A stretch of DNA of 64,000 nucleotides, taken from assembly GCA_938074205.1 (NCBI GenBank), contig CALJES010000006.1, positions 287,843 to 351,842 on the forward strand, read 5' to 3'. The stretch is from an uncultured bacterium (GTDB taxonomy: Bacteria > Armatimonadota > UBA5829). Below the pieces are notes generated by a model. It searched no databases and was not told the DNA's origin. It saw nothing but the letters and a program-made list of their open reading frames with translations. Below, piece by piece: positions 17,482 to 26,782 of the stretch (position 1 is its first letter; each line of letters begins with the position of its first letter). The position numbers were made by a program, and so were the translations under genes.

Positions 17482-19851
17482 GTGCATTTCAGTCTACAAG
17501 ATCCTTTATCAGAGCTCGTTACAATACTTTTTGTTACGGCTGCAGTTGGTTACATAGCCGTTTTGCTGCGGCAGCCAGTGATCATCGCTGCAATTGTGGC
17601 CGGTGTTTGCCTCGGACCCGTAGGGCTGGACCTGGTACGTTCCAAGGATCAGATCCACGTTTTAGCACAGATAGGTCTTGCGGTTCTACTTTTTGCTGTA
17701 GGCTTACGTCTTGACTTACGACTCGTACGCACATTAGGTCCCGTGGCGCTGATCACAGGTATCGGACAAATTGTATTAACTGCGGCGGGCGCTTACGGCA
17801 TATGCCAGGTCATTGGATTTGAACCGCTGGCTTCACTATATATAAGCCTTTCCATCGCCTTTTCCAGCACAGTTGTCGTAGTCAAATTGCTTTCTGATAC
17901 GAAAGAGATAGATTCTCTGCACGGGCGAATAGCCCTAGGAGTCCTGATAGTTCAAGATGTGGTAGTGATCTTGGTAATGATGGTTCTTTCTGCCCTTGGC
18001 GGAAAGCAAGCAGGAAGCCAGCTGGTTTATATTTTCGCAGTTCTTGGGAAAGGCGTCGCGCTAATGATTGGCGCCGGGTTTTTCAGTTATCTTGTATTTC
18101 CGCGTTTGCTACCGCCCGCAGCACGCGAATCTGAACTACTTGTACTGGTTGCGTTGGTCTGGGCACTATCTCTTTATGGGGCATCGGAGGTTCTGGGCTT
18201 CAGCGGCGAAGTAGGAGCCTTCTTGGCGGGTGTGTTTCTCGCTTCGACTCCGTATCGAGACTTTCTCGTTGGACGTCTTATAACATTACGCGATTTCCTC
18301 CTGTTGTTCTTTTTTGTCGAAGTCGGCACCAGAATGGATGTCACCGCTATAGGACCGAAAATCTACTCGGCCGTTCCTTTGTCCATTTTCGCGCTTGTGG
18401 GCAAGCCGTTGATAGTCTTAACTCTTACAGGACTGTTGGGCTACCGCAAGCGCACAGGTTTCCTGAGTGGTACAGCCCTCGGTCAAATCAGTGAGTTCTC
18501 GCTAATACTCATTGCAATGGGTTCTGAGTTAGGTCACGTTAGGAGCGAAACAGTTGGCATTGTCACGTTAGTTGGACTTGCGACAATCTGGCTTTCTACA
18601 TTTATGATTCTAAATGCACACAGCTTGTACGGTAAAATCTCAAAACCGTTGAGCTTGTTCGAGAGAAATGTGCCTCAAGCTGAGATCGCGATAACTAAAA
18701 CCGGCGAAGCACCATCCGAGCCGGAAATAATAGTATTTGGTGTGGGACGCTACGGCAGCGTTATGGTGCGAGAGCTTGCTGCAAGGGGCAAGAGAATACT
18801 GGGGGTCGATTTCGATCCTCAGGCAGTCAAATTAGCGTGCTCCCAGGGCTACGCAGTTGTATTTGGTGATGCCGAAGACCCAGAGTTTCTCAATACTCTG
18901 CCTGTTTCGAAGGCCAGTTGGGTGGTCTGTACTGTGAGAAATGTGAATACAGCCCGCGCTTTGCGCAGCGGATTAGAGCACACAGGATACTCAGGTAACC
19001 TAGCACTTACAGCAGCAGACAGTTCGGAAGTTCAGCTACTTTATGGGTTTGGAGCGGATTTGGTATTTTCTCCGTTCGAGGACGCATCGAAGGAGGCTGT
19101 TGATCTGCTAAGCATTAGGGATGAGGAAATAGCGAGAAAGAAGATGGACAGGCTGATCGACCAACTTTCCGATCACTACATCGTTTGTGGCTACGGCAGA
19201 ATGGGGCAGCAAATAGCACGCGATTTGCAAAGCGCGGGAGTACCTTTCGTTGTAGTCGAATCTAACCCTGAGCAACTGCCAAAGCTAAAAGATTATGGCT
19301 TGCCCCACATAGTCGGACGTGCCAGCGAGGATGAAGTCCTTATGCGTGCGGGAATCAAAAGGGCTAAAGGTTTGGTATCAGTAGCACCGACGGATGAGGC
19401 CAACGTCTTTATTGTGCTTACTGCCCGTGTGCTAAATCCGGATTTGTTTATAGTTGCCAGATCAATCCTAGTTGAGAACGAATCCAAGTTGTTGAGAGCA
19501 GGTGCGAACCGTGTAATGTCGCCTTACATTCTAGGTGGCCGACTTATGGCAGCCGCAATCACTCAACCCGAGACCGCCGAGCTGATTGACGCTCTCATCC
19601 AGCTCAACCAAACTGAGACTAGATTGGAACAGATTGATGTGCCGTCGAAATCCCGTTTGATAGGAAAGACTCTCGGTGAGATTGACATTTGGCGACAAAC
19701 TGGCGCTACTGTGTTTGCTGCAAAGCGAGGCGGGCAACTGTTTTTGAATCTGGCTCCAGAGTGGATTTTGAGTGAGGGCGATCAACTCATCCTGATTGGA
19801 ACAAACGAACAAAGAGCTCAAGCCAAGAAGCTTATTTCGGAGGTTTCCTGA
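17482..19851 (+). CDS. CPA2-family cation/proton antiporter with two RCK domains (Kef/TrkA-like)
   Basis: This is a 789-residue integral membrane protein. The first ~390 residues form about 12 membrane segments of the Na+/H+-exchanger/KefB fold (IIAAIVAGVCLGPVGLDL, SIAFSSTVVVVKLL). Two cytosolic RCK (TrkA-N) domains follow. The first is at about 414 with FGVGRYGS, the second at about 564 with IVCGYGRMGQQIARDL. A RCK-C domain occupies about 710-789 (GKTLGEIDIWRQTGATVFA). Such proteins move K+ or Na+ against protons and are gated by nucleotides or c-di-AMP. A DarA c-di-AMP receptor is encoded 6 kb away, but a link is speculation. The start is GTG with no ribosome site. The next gene's ATG abuts its stop. 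Confidence 0.88.
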   Translation: MHFSLQDPLSELVTILFVTAAVGYIAVLLRQPVIIAAIVAGVCLGPVGLDLVRSKDQIHVLAQIGLAVLLFAVGLRLDLRLVRTLGPVALITGIGQIVLTAAGAYGICQVIGFEPLASLYISLSIAFSSTVVVVKLLSDTKEIDSLHGRIALGVLIVQDVVVILVMMVLSALGGKQAGSQLVYIFAVLGKGVALMIGAGFFSYLVFPRLLPPAARESELLVLVALVWALSLYGASEVLGFSGEVGAFLAGVFLASTPYRDFLVGRLITLRDFLLLFFFVEVGTRMDVTAIGPKIYSAVPLSIFALVGKPLIVLTLTGLLGYRKRTGFLSGTALGQISEFSLILIAMGSELGHVRSETVGIVTLVGLATIWLSTFMILNAHSLYGKISKPLSLFERNVPQAEIAITKTGEAPSEPEIIVFGVGRYGSVMVRELAARGKRILGVDFDPQAVKLACSQGYAVVFGDAEDPEFLNTLPVSKASWVVCTVRNVNTARALRSGLEHTGYSGNLALTAADSSEVQLLYGFGADLVFSPFEDASKEAVDLLSIRDEEIARKKMDRLIDQLSDHYIVCGYGRMGQQIARDLQSAGVPFVVVESNPEQLPKLKDYGLPHIVGRASEDEVLMRAGIKRAKGLVSVAPTDEANVFIVLTARVLNPDLFIVARSILVENESKLLRAGANRVMSPYILGGRLMAAAITQPETAELIDALIQLNQTETRLEQIDVPSKSRLIGKTLGEIDIWRQTGATVFAAKRGGQLFLNLAPEWILSEGDQLILIGTNEQRAQAKKLISEVS

Positions 19852-21093
19852 ATGCCACAGGAACGCAAGATTGCGGGTGTCAGCAAGACGGTTTTTACAC
19901 TTGGTATCGTAAGTCTACTTCAAGACATCTCAAGCGAAATGCTAGTGCCGATTGTGCCTCAGTTTCTCAAGTTCGCGATCGGGGCATCCACTCCTGTCAT
20001 AGGACTCATTGAAGGAATCGCTGAAAGTACCGCCGCCCTGCTGCGCGTATGGGCCGGATACGCTGCTGATAAGTTCGGCAGACCAAAGCTTCTCACGGTT
20101 GTCGGCTACGGATTGTCCGCTTTGTCGAAACCGTTCTTCGTAGTTGCAAGCTCTTGGGAACACGTGCTGGCAATACGCTTTGCGGACCGATTCGGTAAGG
20201 GCATCCGCAGCGCACCTCGAGACGTGTTGATTGCAGACTCTACGGCTAACTCTGAGCGCGGGAGAGCATTCGGACTGCACAGAGCTATGGACACAACAGG
20301 CGCGATGCTGGGGCCAATTGTTGTCGTAGTCCTCATCCTGGTATTTTTTGGGCAGAGGTTTCTGGTGGAACCGGGCCCGGAACACAGGGCCGTATATAAC
20401 TTGATTTTCCTTTGCGCAGCAGTGCCAGCGATATTGAGTTGGTTAGTGCTTGTTGTTTTTGTACCCGAAAAACAGAGGTCCAGATCCGATTCTAGTAAAC
20501 CCCAGGTGCGAATCGGAGCGCTTGATCGGCAATTCCGGTTATTCCTGGTTGTGGTCACGCTTTTCTCGATTGGAAACTCGAGTGACGCGTTCCTTGTTCT
20601 TCGAGCAACGAGTGCGCCCATCAAGATGGGAATGGTTTCTTTCTTGTGGGTGTATGCTGCATTCAACGCTTTGTCCGCACTTGTTGCTCTTCGGAGCGGT
20701 GTTATCTCGGACAAAATAGGCCGAAAGCCTGTGGTAATTACTGGATGGCTTGTGTTTGGCCTGGTATACCTAGGTATGGCAAGGGCGGACTCGTATCTCG
20801 ACGTATGGGCATGGTTCTTGTTGTACGGCGTCTACTATGGCTTGGCAGAAGGCATGTTGAGGGCGCTCGCGATTGATCTTGCGCCTGCCCATCTGCGCGG
20901 AACCGCAGTGGGAGCGTACTTTACGTTCACTGGGCTGGCACTATTGCCGGCTAGCGTAATAGCAGGTTTATTGTGGAAACACTTCGGGCCGCCTGCACCT
21001 TTCTACTATGGAGCCGCTACGTCGTTTGTGTCCGCAATACTATTGGGATTGCTGGTAAAGGTAAAGGAATATACCGCCGCTCAGTCGCCTTGA
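19852..21093 (+). CDS. Major facilitator superfamily transporter
   Basis: This 413-residue permease has about 12 membrane segments. MFS loop motifs are seen: AGYAADKFGRPKLLT after the second segment and SGVISDKIGRKPVVI after the eighth. The segment DRFGKGIRSAPRDVLIADS characterises a bacterial MFS subgroup of unknown substrate. The ATG follows the antiporter's TGA directly, with GGAGG about 8 bases upstream, so the two genes form an operon. An ion- or drug-export role is possible but not shown. Confidence 0.85.
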   Translation: MPQERKIAGVSKTVFTLGIVSLLQDISSEMLVPIVPQFLKFAIGASTPVIGLIEGIAESTAALLRVWAGYAADKFGRPKLLTVVGYGLSALSKPFFVVASSWEHVLAIRFADRFGKGIRSAPRDVLIADSTANSERGRAFGLHRAMDTTGAMLGPIVVVVLILVFFGQRFLVEPGPEHRAVYNLIFLCAAVPAILSWLVLVVFVPEKQRSRSDSSKPQVRIGALDRQFRLFLVVVTLFSIGNSSDAFLVLRATSAPIKMGMVSFLWVYAAFNALSALVALRSGVISDKIGRKPVVITGWLVFGLVYLGMARADSYLDVWAWFLLYGVYYGLAEGMLRALAIDLAPAHLRGTAVGAYFTFTGLALLPASVIAGLLWKHFGPPAPFYYGAATSFVSAILLGLLVKVKEYTAAQSP

Positions 21094-21095
21094 TC

Positions 21096-21130
21096 TCGAA
21101 TCCTTGACCCCCTTGCAACGAAGGATTCGA
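21096..21130. terminator. Hairpin between convergent genes
   Basis: TCGAATCCTT (21096-21105) and AAGGATTCGA (21121-21130) form a perfect 10-bp stem with a 15-base loop, three bases after the MFS stop and 16 bases from the prepilin stop. No U-tract follows on either strand, so this may be a weak bidirectional terminator or an RNA-end stabiliser. Confidence 0.5.
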
Positions 21131-21146
21131 AGAAACAGGTCGAAAA

Positions 21147-21884
21147 CTATCTCGGCAAATTGGCGCCTCCAAGACGCTTGCAACCTGACGGTTCTCCTGC
21201 ACCAGTTGTATCAGCATAACCACAGTAACCCTTGCCGCCGGGATTGTTTGGGTAGGCAGGAGTCGACCACACGATGAAGTTTGGAAAATTGTAGCTGAAA
21301 GGACCGTTTGGATACTTGAAGTACGCAGCGTGCCCGTCACAGAAGGCGAAGTTTTTTCCATTTGCGTGCCAGAACTTGTGCGATGGGTCGCGTGAGTAGC
21401 CGAAGGTTTGGTCAAACCACTCTCCGGTGGAATCTGCGTACGTAAACAGCGGCTGCGAACCCTTTTCGAAAAGCAGCACAGTCGCGGACGGTTTAGGTGC
21501 TTGCTCAACAATCTGCCTCGCCACATTCTTGGGCAGACAGTAGGAGCGAACTATGACATTACTGGGCCAAGGCTTGCCGGTGCTGTCCAGACGGTTGACC
21601 GGGCAAGTAAATATCTTAGTGTTCTTCACCCATTTGTAGATCGCCTGATCCCATATCTTGCCGTCTGTAACTGACACCCAGTCTGGGATCCGACCCTGGT
21701 AGTCGGCCGCGTATGCCAGCATCGCCTTACTCAACTGCCCAATATTGGAAGTGCATGTCGCCCTGTTCGCCGCCGACTTGGCTGTGGCAAATATCGGAAA
21801 CAGAATGGCCGCCAATATTGCAATTACAGCAATCACAACCAAGAGTTCAATAAGCGTGAACCCACTCCATCTAGTTCGCTTCAT
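21147..21884 (-). CDS. Prepilin-like protein with H-X9-DG domain
   Basis: The N-terminus carries the type IV prepilin/pseudopilin cleavage site and helix ([19 protein letters not shown]). The body is globular and contains HANGKNFAFCDG, an exact H-X9-DG motif of the family common in Planctomycetes, Verrucomicrobia and Armatimonadota. Such proteins are exported and processed by a prepilin peptidase; their roles are mostly unknown. ATG 21884 is preferred over a GTG four codons upstream. Several cysteines suggest disulfides. A second gene of this type starts at 63860. No assembly ATPase or peptidase gene is nearby. Confidence 0.85.
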   Translation of the reverse strand: MKRTRWSGFTLIELLVVIAVIAILAAILFPIFATAKSAANRATCTSNIGQLSKAMLAYAADYQGRIPDWVSVTDGKIWDQAIYKWVKNTKIFTCPVNRLDSTGKPWPSNVIVRSYCLPKNVARQIVEQAPKPSATVLLFEKGSQPLFTYADSTGEWFDQTFGYSRDPSHKFWHANGKNFAFCDGHAAYFKYPNGPFSYNFPNFIVWSTPAYPNNPGGKGYCGYADTTGAGEPSGCKRLGGANLPR

Positions 21885-21932
21885 TTTTAATACCACCCGA
21901 CCTAGGTCGACTGTGATTCGTTCCTTGTTTGT

Positions 21933-21961
21933 AGATTATTGTACGAATTTACTTCCGTCAA
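21933..21961 (-). promoter_or_regulatory. Promoter of the prepilin gene
   Basis: On the minus strand TTGACG (21956-21961) and TAATCT (21933-21938) are 17 bases apart. A perfect 12-bp palindrome, CGACCTAGGTCG (21898-21909), lies in the leader and could be an operator. Confidence 0.6.
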
Positions 21962-21969
21962 TAGCTATT

Positions 21970-22857
21970 TTACCCAGTACGAATAACCATTCCGTTATAA
22001 CTAGGAAATCTGGAGGTCATTTCCGACAGCCACTCGCTTCCAAGTACCAAGAGAGCAGTCGAAAGCGCGTCACAGTAAGTTGCCGACGGTCCCCAAACTG
22101 CAGCAAGACTGTTACGATTAACAGGCACTCCAGTTCTTGGATCAATAACGTGACCATAGCAATGGCCGTGCGATTCGAATGACCTGCCGTAGACCGCAGA
22201 CACTGAAAGAGCCGAATCGCGAAGGACAATAGATTTGTGGACGTTGCCATTCGCATTCGCAATACTTCTATCGCCTAAGCCAACTCTCCACTCACCTAAA
22301 GCAAATACCGTGCTCGTTCCGCCGTGCAGCAAAGCACGATTGATCACCGCTGATCGCAGCACTTCGACCGCCTGGTCAACCGCGTAGCCCTTTCCGATTG
22401 CGCCGAGATCGATCTCCACACCCGGCAAGTCAAATTGCACAGTGCAAGATTCACTATCCAACAAGATGTGCTCAACACCAACAAACTTGCGGACTTCCTC
22501 GACTTCGGCTACCGTAGGCACTCGGCACTCAGCTTGTCCGAACCCCCATAGCCTCATTAGAGAACCGATAGTGATGTCGAACGCATGGTCGGTCCAATAC
22601 GACAGACCGCAGGCCAATTGAAGCAATTCGAATAACTGTGGATCCACTTTCACCGGAGTTTTGGCTGCACCAGCGTTAATCCAACTCACATTACTACTCG
22701 GTTTGAACCGGCTAAGCTCCGCATCAAGCCTTTCAATCTCAGTCAGTGCTTCTTCGCCTGCTGAACGGAGACGAACAGGGTCGTCGCCCTCGAGTATGAG
22801 CTCGAAGCGGCAGGCCATAGCGATTGTGGAGAGTTTAACCGCGTTTCCAGAAAACAA
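21970..22857 (-). CDS. apbE: FAD:protein FMN transferase (ApbE family)
   Basis: ApbE proteins attach FMN covalently to threonines of flavoproteins such as NqrB, RnfG and RnfD, or act as Mg-dependent FAD pyrophosphatases. Recognised segments are TIAMACRFELIL, FDITIGSLMRLWGFG, the VEIDLGAIGKGYAVD flavin loop and the metal-binding C-terminal HVIDPRTGVPV...SATYCDALSTALLVLG. No lipoprotein signal is present, so it may be cytoplasmic or the start may be wrong. TTG 22857 is used, and ATG at Met14 would cut into the first conserved strand. No rnf or nqr target is in the window. Confidence 0.9.
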   Translation of the reverse strand: MFSGNAVKLSTIAMACRFELILEGDDPVRLRSAGEEALTEIERLDAELSRFKPSSNVSWINAGAAKTPVKVDPQLFELLQLACGLSYWTDHAFDITIGSLMRLWGFGQAECRVPTVAEVEEVRKFVGVEHILLDSESCTVQFDLPGVEIDLGAIGKGYAVDQAVEVLRSAVINRALLHGGTSTVFALGEWRVGLGDRSIANANGNVHKSIVLRDSALSVSAVYGRSFESHGHCYGHVIDPRTGVPVNRNSLAAVWGPSATYCDALSTALLVLGSEWLSEMTSRFPSYNGMVIRTG

Positions 22858-22901
22858 TTAACAAAGTTCCGGGAGATTATTCATAACAGCCTCTAATAAG
22901 C

Positions 22902-22939
22902 GCTATCAGTGTCTCTGGACGACACGAGACACTGATAGC
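22902..22939 (-). terminator. Intrinsic terminator after the Gfo/Idh/MocA genes
   Basis: GCTATCAGTGTCTC (22902-22915) pairs perfectly with GAGACACTGATAGC (22926-22939), giving a 14-bp stem with a 10-base loop, 33 bases past the stop of the oxidoreductase gene. The minus strand continues TTATTA, a weak U-tract. Confidence 0.75.
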
Positions 22940-22971
22940 AACTACACCCTCAGCAGATTCTCAAGCAGAAC

Positions 22972-24273
22972 CTACACTATCTCTTTCTTGACCGGATCCC
23001 AGACAGCCATTTTGTTCTTGCGGTAGGAAATCTCCGCCATGCACACAATTGTCTGTACCCGCAAACCAAGATCTATGTTGCAGTTTGGCTCCTTGTTGTT
23101 GCGAATGCAGTACCAAAGGTTCTTGTGGTGTTCGCGCTGATCCTCACCGGGACCCTCATACGTAACATCCTCAGGTTCAATTTCATCTGCGTATGGTCGC
23201 TCAGGTCTAATTTGTATTTTGCCGCCCCCGAAGAACATAGTTGCTTTGTTACCGCGAATCAGGTCCTCCAGCCCGAGCTCATTAACAGTGGAGCCAGCTA
23301 GATATATTATTGCTCCGCTCGGAAACTCCGCGAGCATCTGTGTCTCGTCCGCCACATCTCTAGGTTCCCCATGTCCCTGATCCGTATGGCAAATGTCTTT
23401 ACCCACACAAGCCACACGGTAGGGAAAGTCGGTAATACTCATCGCGATCATCAATGGGTGTAGACGGTGGGGCCAAAGATCGCCAATAATGCCTGTGCCG
23501 TAATCCCAGTACTTTCTCCAACGGAAGAAGCGCTCCGGACTGAACGGCCGCTTAGGAGCGTTTCCGAGCCACATTTTCCAGTCGCAAGTCTGTTCGGTTA
23601 GATCGGGGTCGATAGGATAATTCCACTCACCGTTCGGATTGTTTCTACGATAACTGCCCTGCGCCGAAAGGAGGGTGCCGATCTTGCCTGCGCGCACCAG
23701 TTCGCCTGCCTTGTGCCATTTAGCATCAGTGCAGCCCTGTGAACCCACCTGGACTAGACGCTTTGTTCTCTTGGCTGTCTCGTACATCTTCAAGGCCTCG
23801 TCCATATATCGGCACATGGGTTTCTCAACATACACGTGTTTGCCTGCTTCCATTGCAGCTATGGCAATGGGAGCATGCCAATGATCAGGAGTAGCGATCA
23901 CGACCAGGTCAATATCCTTGTTCTCTAAGAGCTTCCGATAGTCACTGTATACCTGATCATCTCTGAGCTCCGCTCGGGCTTGGTTTTCGCGGCGCCGTTT
24001 CTCCCACACGTCGCATACGGCAACTATGCGCACGTTCTGTTCCTGCGAAAGGCTCTTGACCATACTCACGTGGCCGGAACCCATTCCGCCAACGCCAATA
24101 AAGCCTATGTTGATCCTGTCGTTTGCACCTAGCACCTGACCTGGTGCAGGAGCGCCTTGCGCAAACAACTTACTACCGACCATACTGCTGGCAACAACAC
24201 CAGCTGCGGTAGTTCCGGCCTTTTTGATGAACTCTCTACGAGACATACTCTTGTCATCACGTTCCTGTTTCAA
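22972..24273 (-). CDS. Tat-exported Gfo/Idh/MocA-family oxidoreductase (1)
   Basis: This 433-residue protein has a Tat signal (SRREFIKKAG...AGVVASSMVGS). The Rossmann domain follows (INIGFIGVGGMGSGH, then VVIATPDHWHAPIAIAAMEAGKHVYVEKPM), with the family EKP motif. The C-terminal part is the Gfo/Idh/MocA substrate domain (WDYGTGIIGDLWPHRLH). These enzymes oxidise or epimerise sugars with tightly bound NAD(P). Tat export fits a folded, cofactor-loaded protein. TTG 24273 is supported by GGGGAGG six bases upstream. Ninety-four bases separate it from a second member of the same family, and the pair is probably one operon. The sugar substrate is unknown. Confidence 0.88.
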   Translation of the reverse strand: MKQERDDKSMSRREFIKKAGTTAAGVVASSMVGSKLFAQGAPAPGQVLGANDRINIGFIGVGGMGSGHVSMVKSLSQEQNVRIVAVCDVWEKRRRENQARAELRDDQVYSDYRKLLENKDIDLVVIATPDHWHAPIAIAAMEAGKHVYVEKPMCRYMDEALKMYETAKRTKRLVQVGSQGCTDAKWHKAGELVRAGKIGTLLSAQGSYRRNNPNGEWNYPIDPDLTEQTCDWKMWLGNAPKRPFSPERFFRWRKYWDYGTGIIGDLWPHRLHPLMIAMSITDFPYRVACVGKDICHTDQGHGEPRDVADETQMLAEFPSGAIIYLAGSTVNELGLEDLIRGNKATMFFGGGKIQIRPERPYADEIEPEDVTYEGPGEDQREHHKNLWYCIRNNKEPNCNIDLGLRVQTIVCMAEISYRKNKMAVWDPVKKEIV

Positions 24274-24367
24274 TTCGTCCTCCCCTTTGCTATATCATGT
24301 TATGCATTGGTTGTTTTGCGGTACTTGAGTTCCAAGCGAAGCTGATCGACTGCTGTCGCGATCAGTC

Positions 24368-25633
24368 TTAGACAACGAACCAATCCTTCTCGAATGTTAC
24401 CTTAGCACCATTCAGAATTGCCTCATTCGCCTTTATTGCTGATACGGTAGCCTGGTAGCCTTCGACAGCTCCACACACAGGCTGCGAGTTTTCGCGCACG
24501 CTGCGAGCAAAATTCTCCAAGGCACAGTACACGGGCTCTTTCTCTGGCGCAACGCTTCCTTCCTTCCCCGGCTCCTTACCTTCTGCAAGGATCTTGGTTG
24601 CATCCGCAATCATGCAAATGCCGGTTTCATCGAAGCAAGTTTCCTTACGCGCATACACTTCCCAACCTAACAATGGTGAGTCTGCCTCTTTGACCATCCA
24701 ACCCCTGTTTTCCCTCAACAGCAAACTCGACTGGCTGCCCTGGAACAACGAGTATTCGGAACTGAACGAGCTTGCAGTTGTAGCCATATAAATCATGCGG
24801 ACGTTATTAGGGTACTCAATAACGCACTGAACAGTATCCGGAACATCACGCCCATCGTCCCAGCAGGTGATAGCCCCAAATCCGACAACTGACACGGGAA
24901 GCGCACGCAGGTACCAGTTCGCCAGATCTATTGCGTGGATTCCTTGCTCTCCAACCAGACCGGCAGAGGTTGTGCGGTAAAGTCGCCAATTGAGTTCCTT
25001 CTCACGATTAGGGTCAGGTGCCATCCGCCTACCCTGCTGCCTCTTGTTGGACTGCGCATATGCCTGTGCCGGTTTGCCAAGGCAACCACTAACCACGAAC
25101 TTTTCAACGTGTTTGTACAACAAATTTGAACGGCCTTGAAGTCCCACCTGGAATACACCGTTGGAGTTCTTACCGGCCAGTGCTATTTCCCGAGCTTCTT
25201 CCATCGTAACTGCGATTGGCGCCTCGCAGTAGACGTGTTTCCCTGCAGAAATTGCGTCGAGCACTATCTGTTTATGCAGATGCGACGGTGTTGCAACAAT
25301 AACGGCTTCAATCTCCTTGGAATCGAGAAGTTTACGGTAGTCCGTCGAGGCTAGAGCATCCGGCGCCGACTTCTGGGCGCGCTCCAGGTATGGCTGGTAA
25401 ATATCGCATAAACCAGCTATTTTAGCGGACGGCATCTTGCTTAGCGTAGTCACGAGCTGCCTTCCCCATGCACCTAGACCTACTACGGCTATTGCCACGG
25501 GCGGGCCAGGAATCGGCTTTTGCTCTGTCTTTCCAGAATCAGCTGCTTGCAGGGCATCTGCAGTCAACAACAACACGGTTCCTGCTACAGCTCCTTTGAG
25601 GAAATCACGGCGGTCAAGTTCAATGTTACTCAT
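24368..25633 (-). CDS. Tat-exported Gfo/Idh/MocA-family oxidoreductase (2)
   Basis: A 421-residue relative of the previous protein. Its Tat signal is DRRDFLKGAVAGTVLLLTADALQA. The Rossmann glycine loop is VVGLGAWGRQLV, and the catalytic-region motif reads AGKHVYCEAPIAV, with EAP in place of the usual EKP. The lysine normally present at this site in active dehydrogenases is replaced by alanine, which may mean altered or lost redox activity. The C-terminal domain contains GLVGEQGIHAIDLANWYL. ATG 25633 has GGAG upstream. It is encoded first in the two-gene unit. Confidence 0.85.
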   Translation of the reverse strand: MSNIELDRRDFLKGAVAGTVLLLTADALQAADSGKTEQKPIPGPPVAIAVVGLGAWGRQLVTTLSKMPSAKIAGLCDIYQPYLERAQKSAPDALASTDYRKLLDSKEIEAVIVATPSHLHKQIVLDAISAGKHVYCEAPIAVTMEEAREIALAGKNSNGVFQVGLQGRSNLLYKHVEKFVVSGCLGKPAQAYAQSNKRQQGRRMAPDPNREKELNWRLYRTTSAGLVGEQGIHAIDLANWYLRALPVSVVGFGAITCWDDGRDVPDTVQCVIEYPNNVRMIYMATTASSFSSEYSLFQGSQSSLLLRENRGWMVKEADSPLLGWEVYARKETCFDETGICMIADATKILAEGKEPGKEGSVAPEKEPVYCALENFARSVRENSQPVCGAVEGYQATVSAIKANEAILNGAKVTFEKDWFVV

Positions 25634-25741
25634 GCGCCTACTCCGAGTTACAAGGGCACAAAATGCAGCTGCCCCTTTGTCTTGTTGATTGCAATGAACT
25701 AAGACGCAGTAAATCCTGCGCGAATACCTTCTGACAAAGTA

Positions 25742-25764
25742 ACAGCCTGGGTGCGAAAGGCTGT
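25742..25764 (-). terminator. Probable terminator after the FAD/NAD(P)-binding gene
   Basis: ACAGCCT (25742-25748) pairs with AGGCTGT (25758-25764). On the minus strand the stem is followed by TTACTTTG, and it lies 19 bases beyond the stop at 25783. Confidence 0.45.
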
Positions 25765-25782
25765 CCCAGCGGATCGGGCGCT

Positions 25783-26643
25783 TCAGAACTCAGGCGGCAG
25801 TTCTTTCAGTTGCGCATTACTAAAGACAGGGCCGTCCACACAAACCAACTTGCTACCTATGTTGCATCGGCCGCACTTGCCGATACCGCACTTCATTTTC
25901 ATCTCGAGCGTAGTGTAAATCTGCTCGTCTGAAAAGCCAAGATTCGCAAATTCTGGCAGGATATACTTGATCATTATGGGCGGCCCACAGGTTATGGCAA
26001 TAGCGTTCTCCGCACTGGGTGCCAGCTCTTTGAGATAACCTGGAACATGCCCGACATGGTCTTTCCAATCGTTGTCAGCTTGATCCACGGTCAAGTAGAG
26101 ATTCGCTTTCTGTCGCCACTCGTCGAACTCATACTTGTAGCATAAATCCCCTGGGGTGCGAGCACCATATATGACGATGATATCTCCATAATCGGAGCGA
26201 TTGTCTAAACAAAAGTTGAGAAGCGATCTCATAGGGGCCATGCCTATTCCGCCACCTGCGAAGACCAGATTCTTGCCTTTCCACTGTTCGTAAGGAAAGT
26301 GGTTCCCCAATGGAGCTCGAATACCCACAATCTGGCCCTCGTACATCTCGTGCAGTGCGGTTGTAACGCTGCCCACACGCTTAACAGAGAACTCCACGTA
26401 GCCTTTGCGAGTTGGGGTTGAAGTTAGACAAAATGTTGCTTCGCCCACACCGAAAACACTAACGATTTGAAACTGGCCCGGTTCGTAGGTGAAGTTCTCC
26501 CTGAGATCCTCGTCATTGAATACCGCACGAAACGTCTTGGTGTCCCATGTTTCGTCTATTATCTTCGCTATTGTTGCGAGTTGCGGTTCATATGGATTGC
26601 GGATCAATGTAGACGCACTGGCTGTCTGGGTTGCTTCTGACAT
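25783..26643 (-). CDS. FAD/NAD(P)-binding 2Fe-2S oxidoreductase subunit (FloxA-like)
   Basis: The 286-residue protein has a FAD-binding barrel (YEPGQFQIVSVFGVGEATFCL), a NAD(P)-binding domain (VFAGGGIGMAPMRSLL, AITCGPPIMIKYIL) and a C-terminal 2Fe-2S site (CGIGKCGRCNIGSKLVC), as in PyrK, hydrogenase gamma subunits and FloxA. In Flox-Hdr complexes this subunit oxidises NAD(P)H and feeds electrons to the iron-sulfur subunits. Its partner genes lie 2.6 kb upstream on the same strand, separated by the GH94 gene on the opposite strand, so it must have its own promoter (see 26713-26741). I name it by context and domains; other electron-transfer partners cannot be excluded. Confidence 0.8.
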   Translation of the reverse strand: MSEATQTASASTLIRNPYEPQLATIAKIIDETWDTKTFRAVFNDEDLRENFTYEPGQFQIVSVFGVGEATFCLTSTPTRKGYVEFSVKRVGSVTTALHEMYEGQIVGIRAPLGNHFPYEQWKGKNLVFAGGGIGMAPMRSLLNFCLDNRSDYGDIIVIYGARTPGDLCYKYEFDEWRQKANLYLTVDQADNDWKDHVGHVPGYLKELAPSAENAIAITCGPPIMIKYILPEFANLGFSDEQIYTTLEMKMKCGIGKCGRCNIGSKLVCVDGPVFSNAQLKELPPEF

Positions 26644-26712
26644 TTACTCTCACCATCTAGGAGTTCGCAACGTGCACTGCGCACAGTATGCGATTAAGGC
26701 ATGCGCACGAAT

Positions 26713-26741
26713 ATTATACCACGTCGGTTGCTTCACGTCAC
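26713..26741 (-). promoter_or_regulatory. Possible promoter of the FloxA-like gene
   Basis: On the minus strand GTGACG (26736-26741) and TATAAT (26713-26718) are 17 bases apart, 70 bases before ATG 26643. The -10 is perfect and the -35 matches four of six consensus bases. Confidence 0.5.
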
Positions 26742-26782
26742 CCCGGGCAGGGATAGAATGCGGACAGGTATAACAAGAGGAT

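Noticed and set aside
25634..25782. tRNA or other structured RNA gene in the gap
   Set aside because: Only a 7-bp hairpin was seen; no T-arm (GTTCGA) with matching acceptor stem. The same check failed to find a tRNA anywhere in the window.
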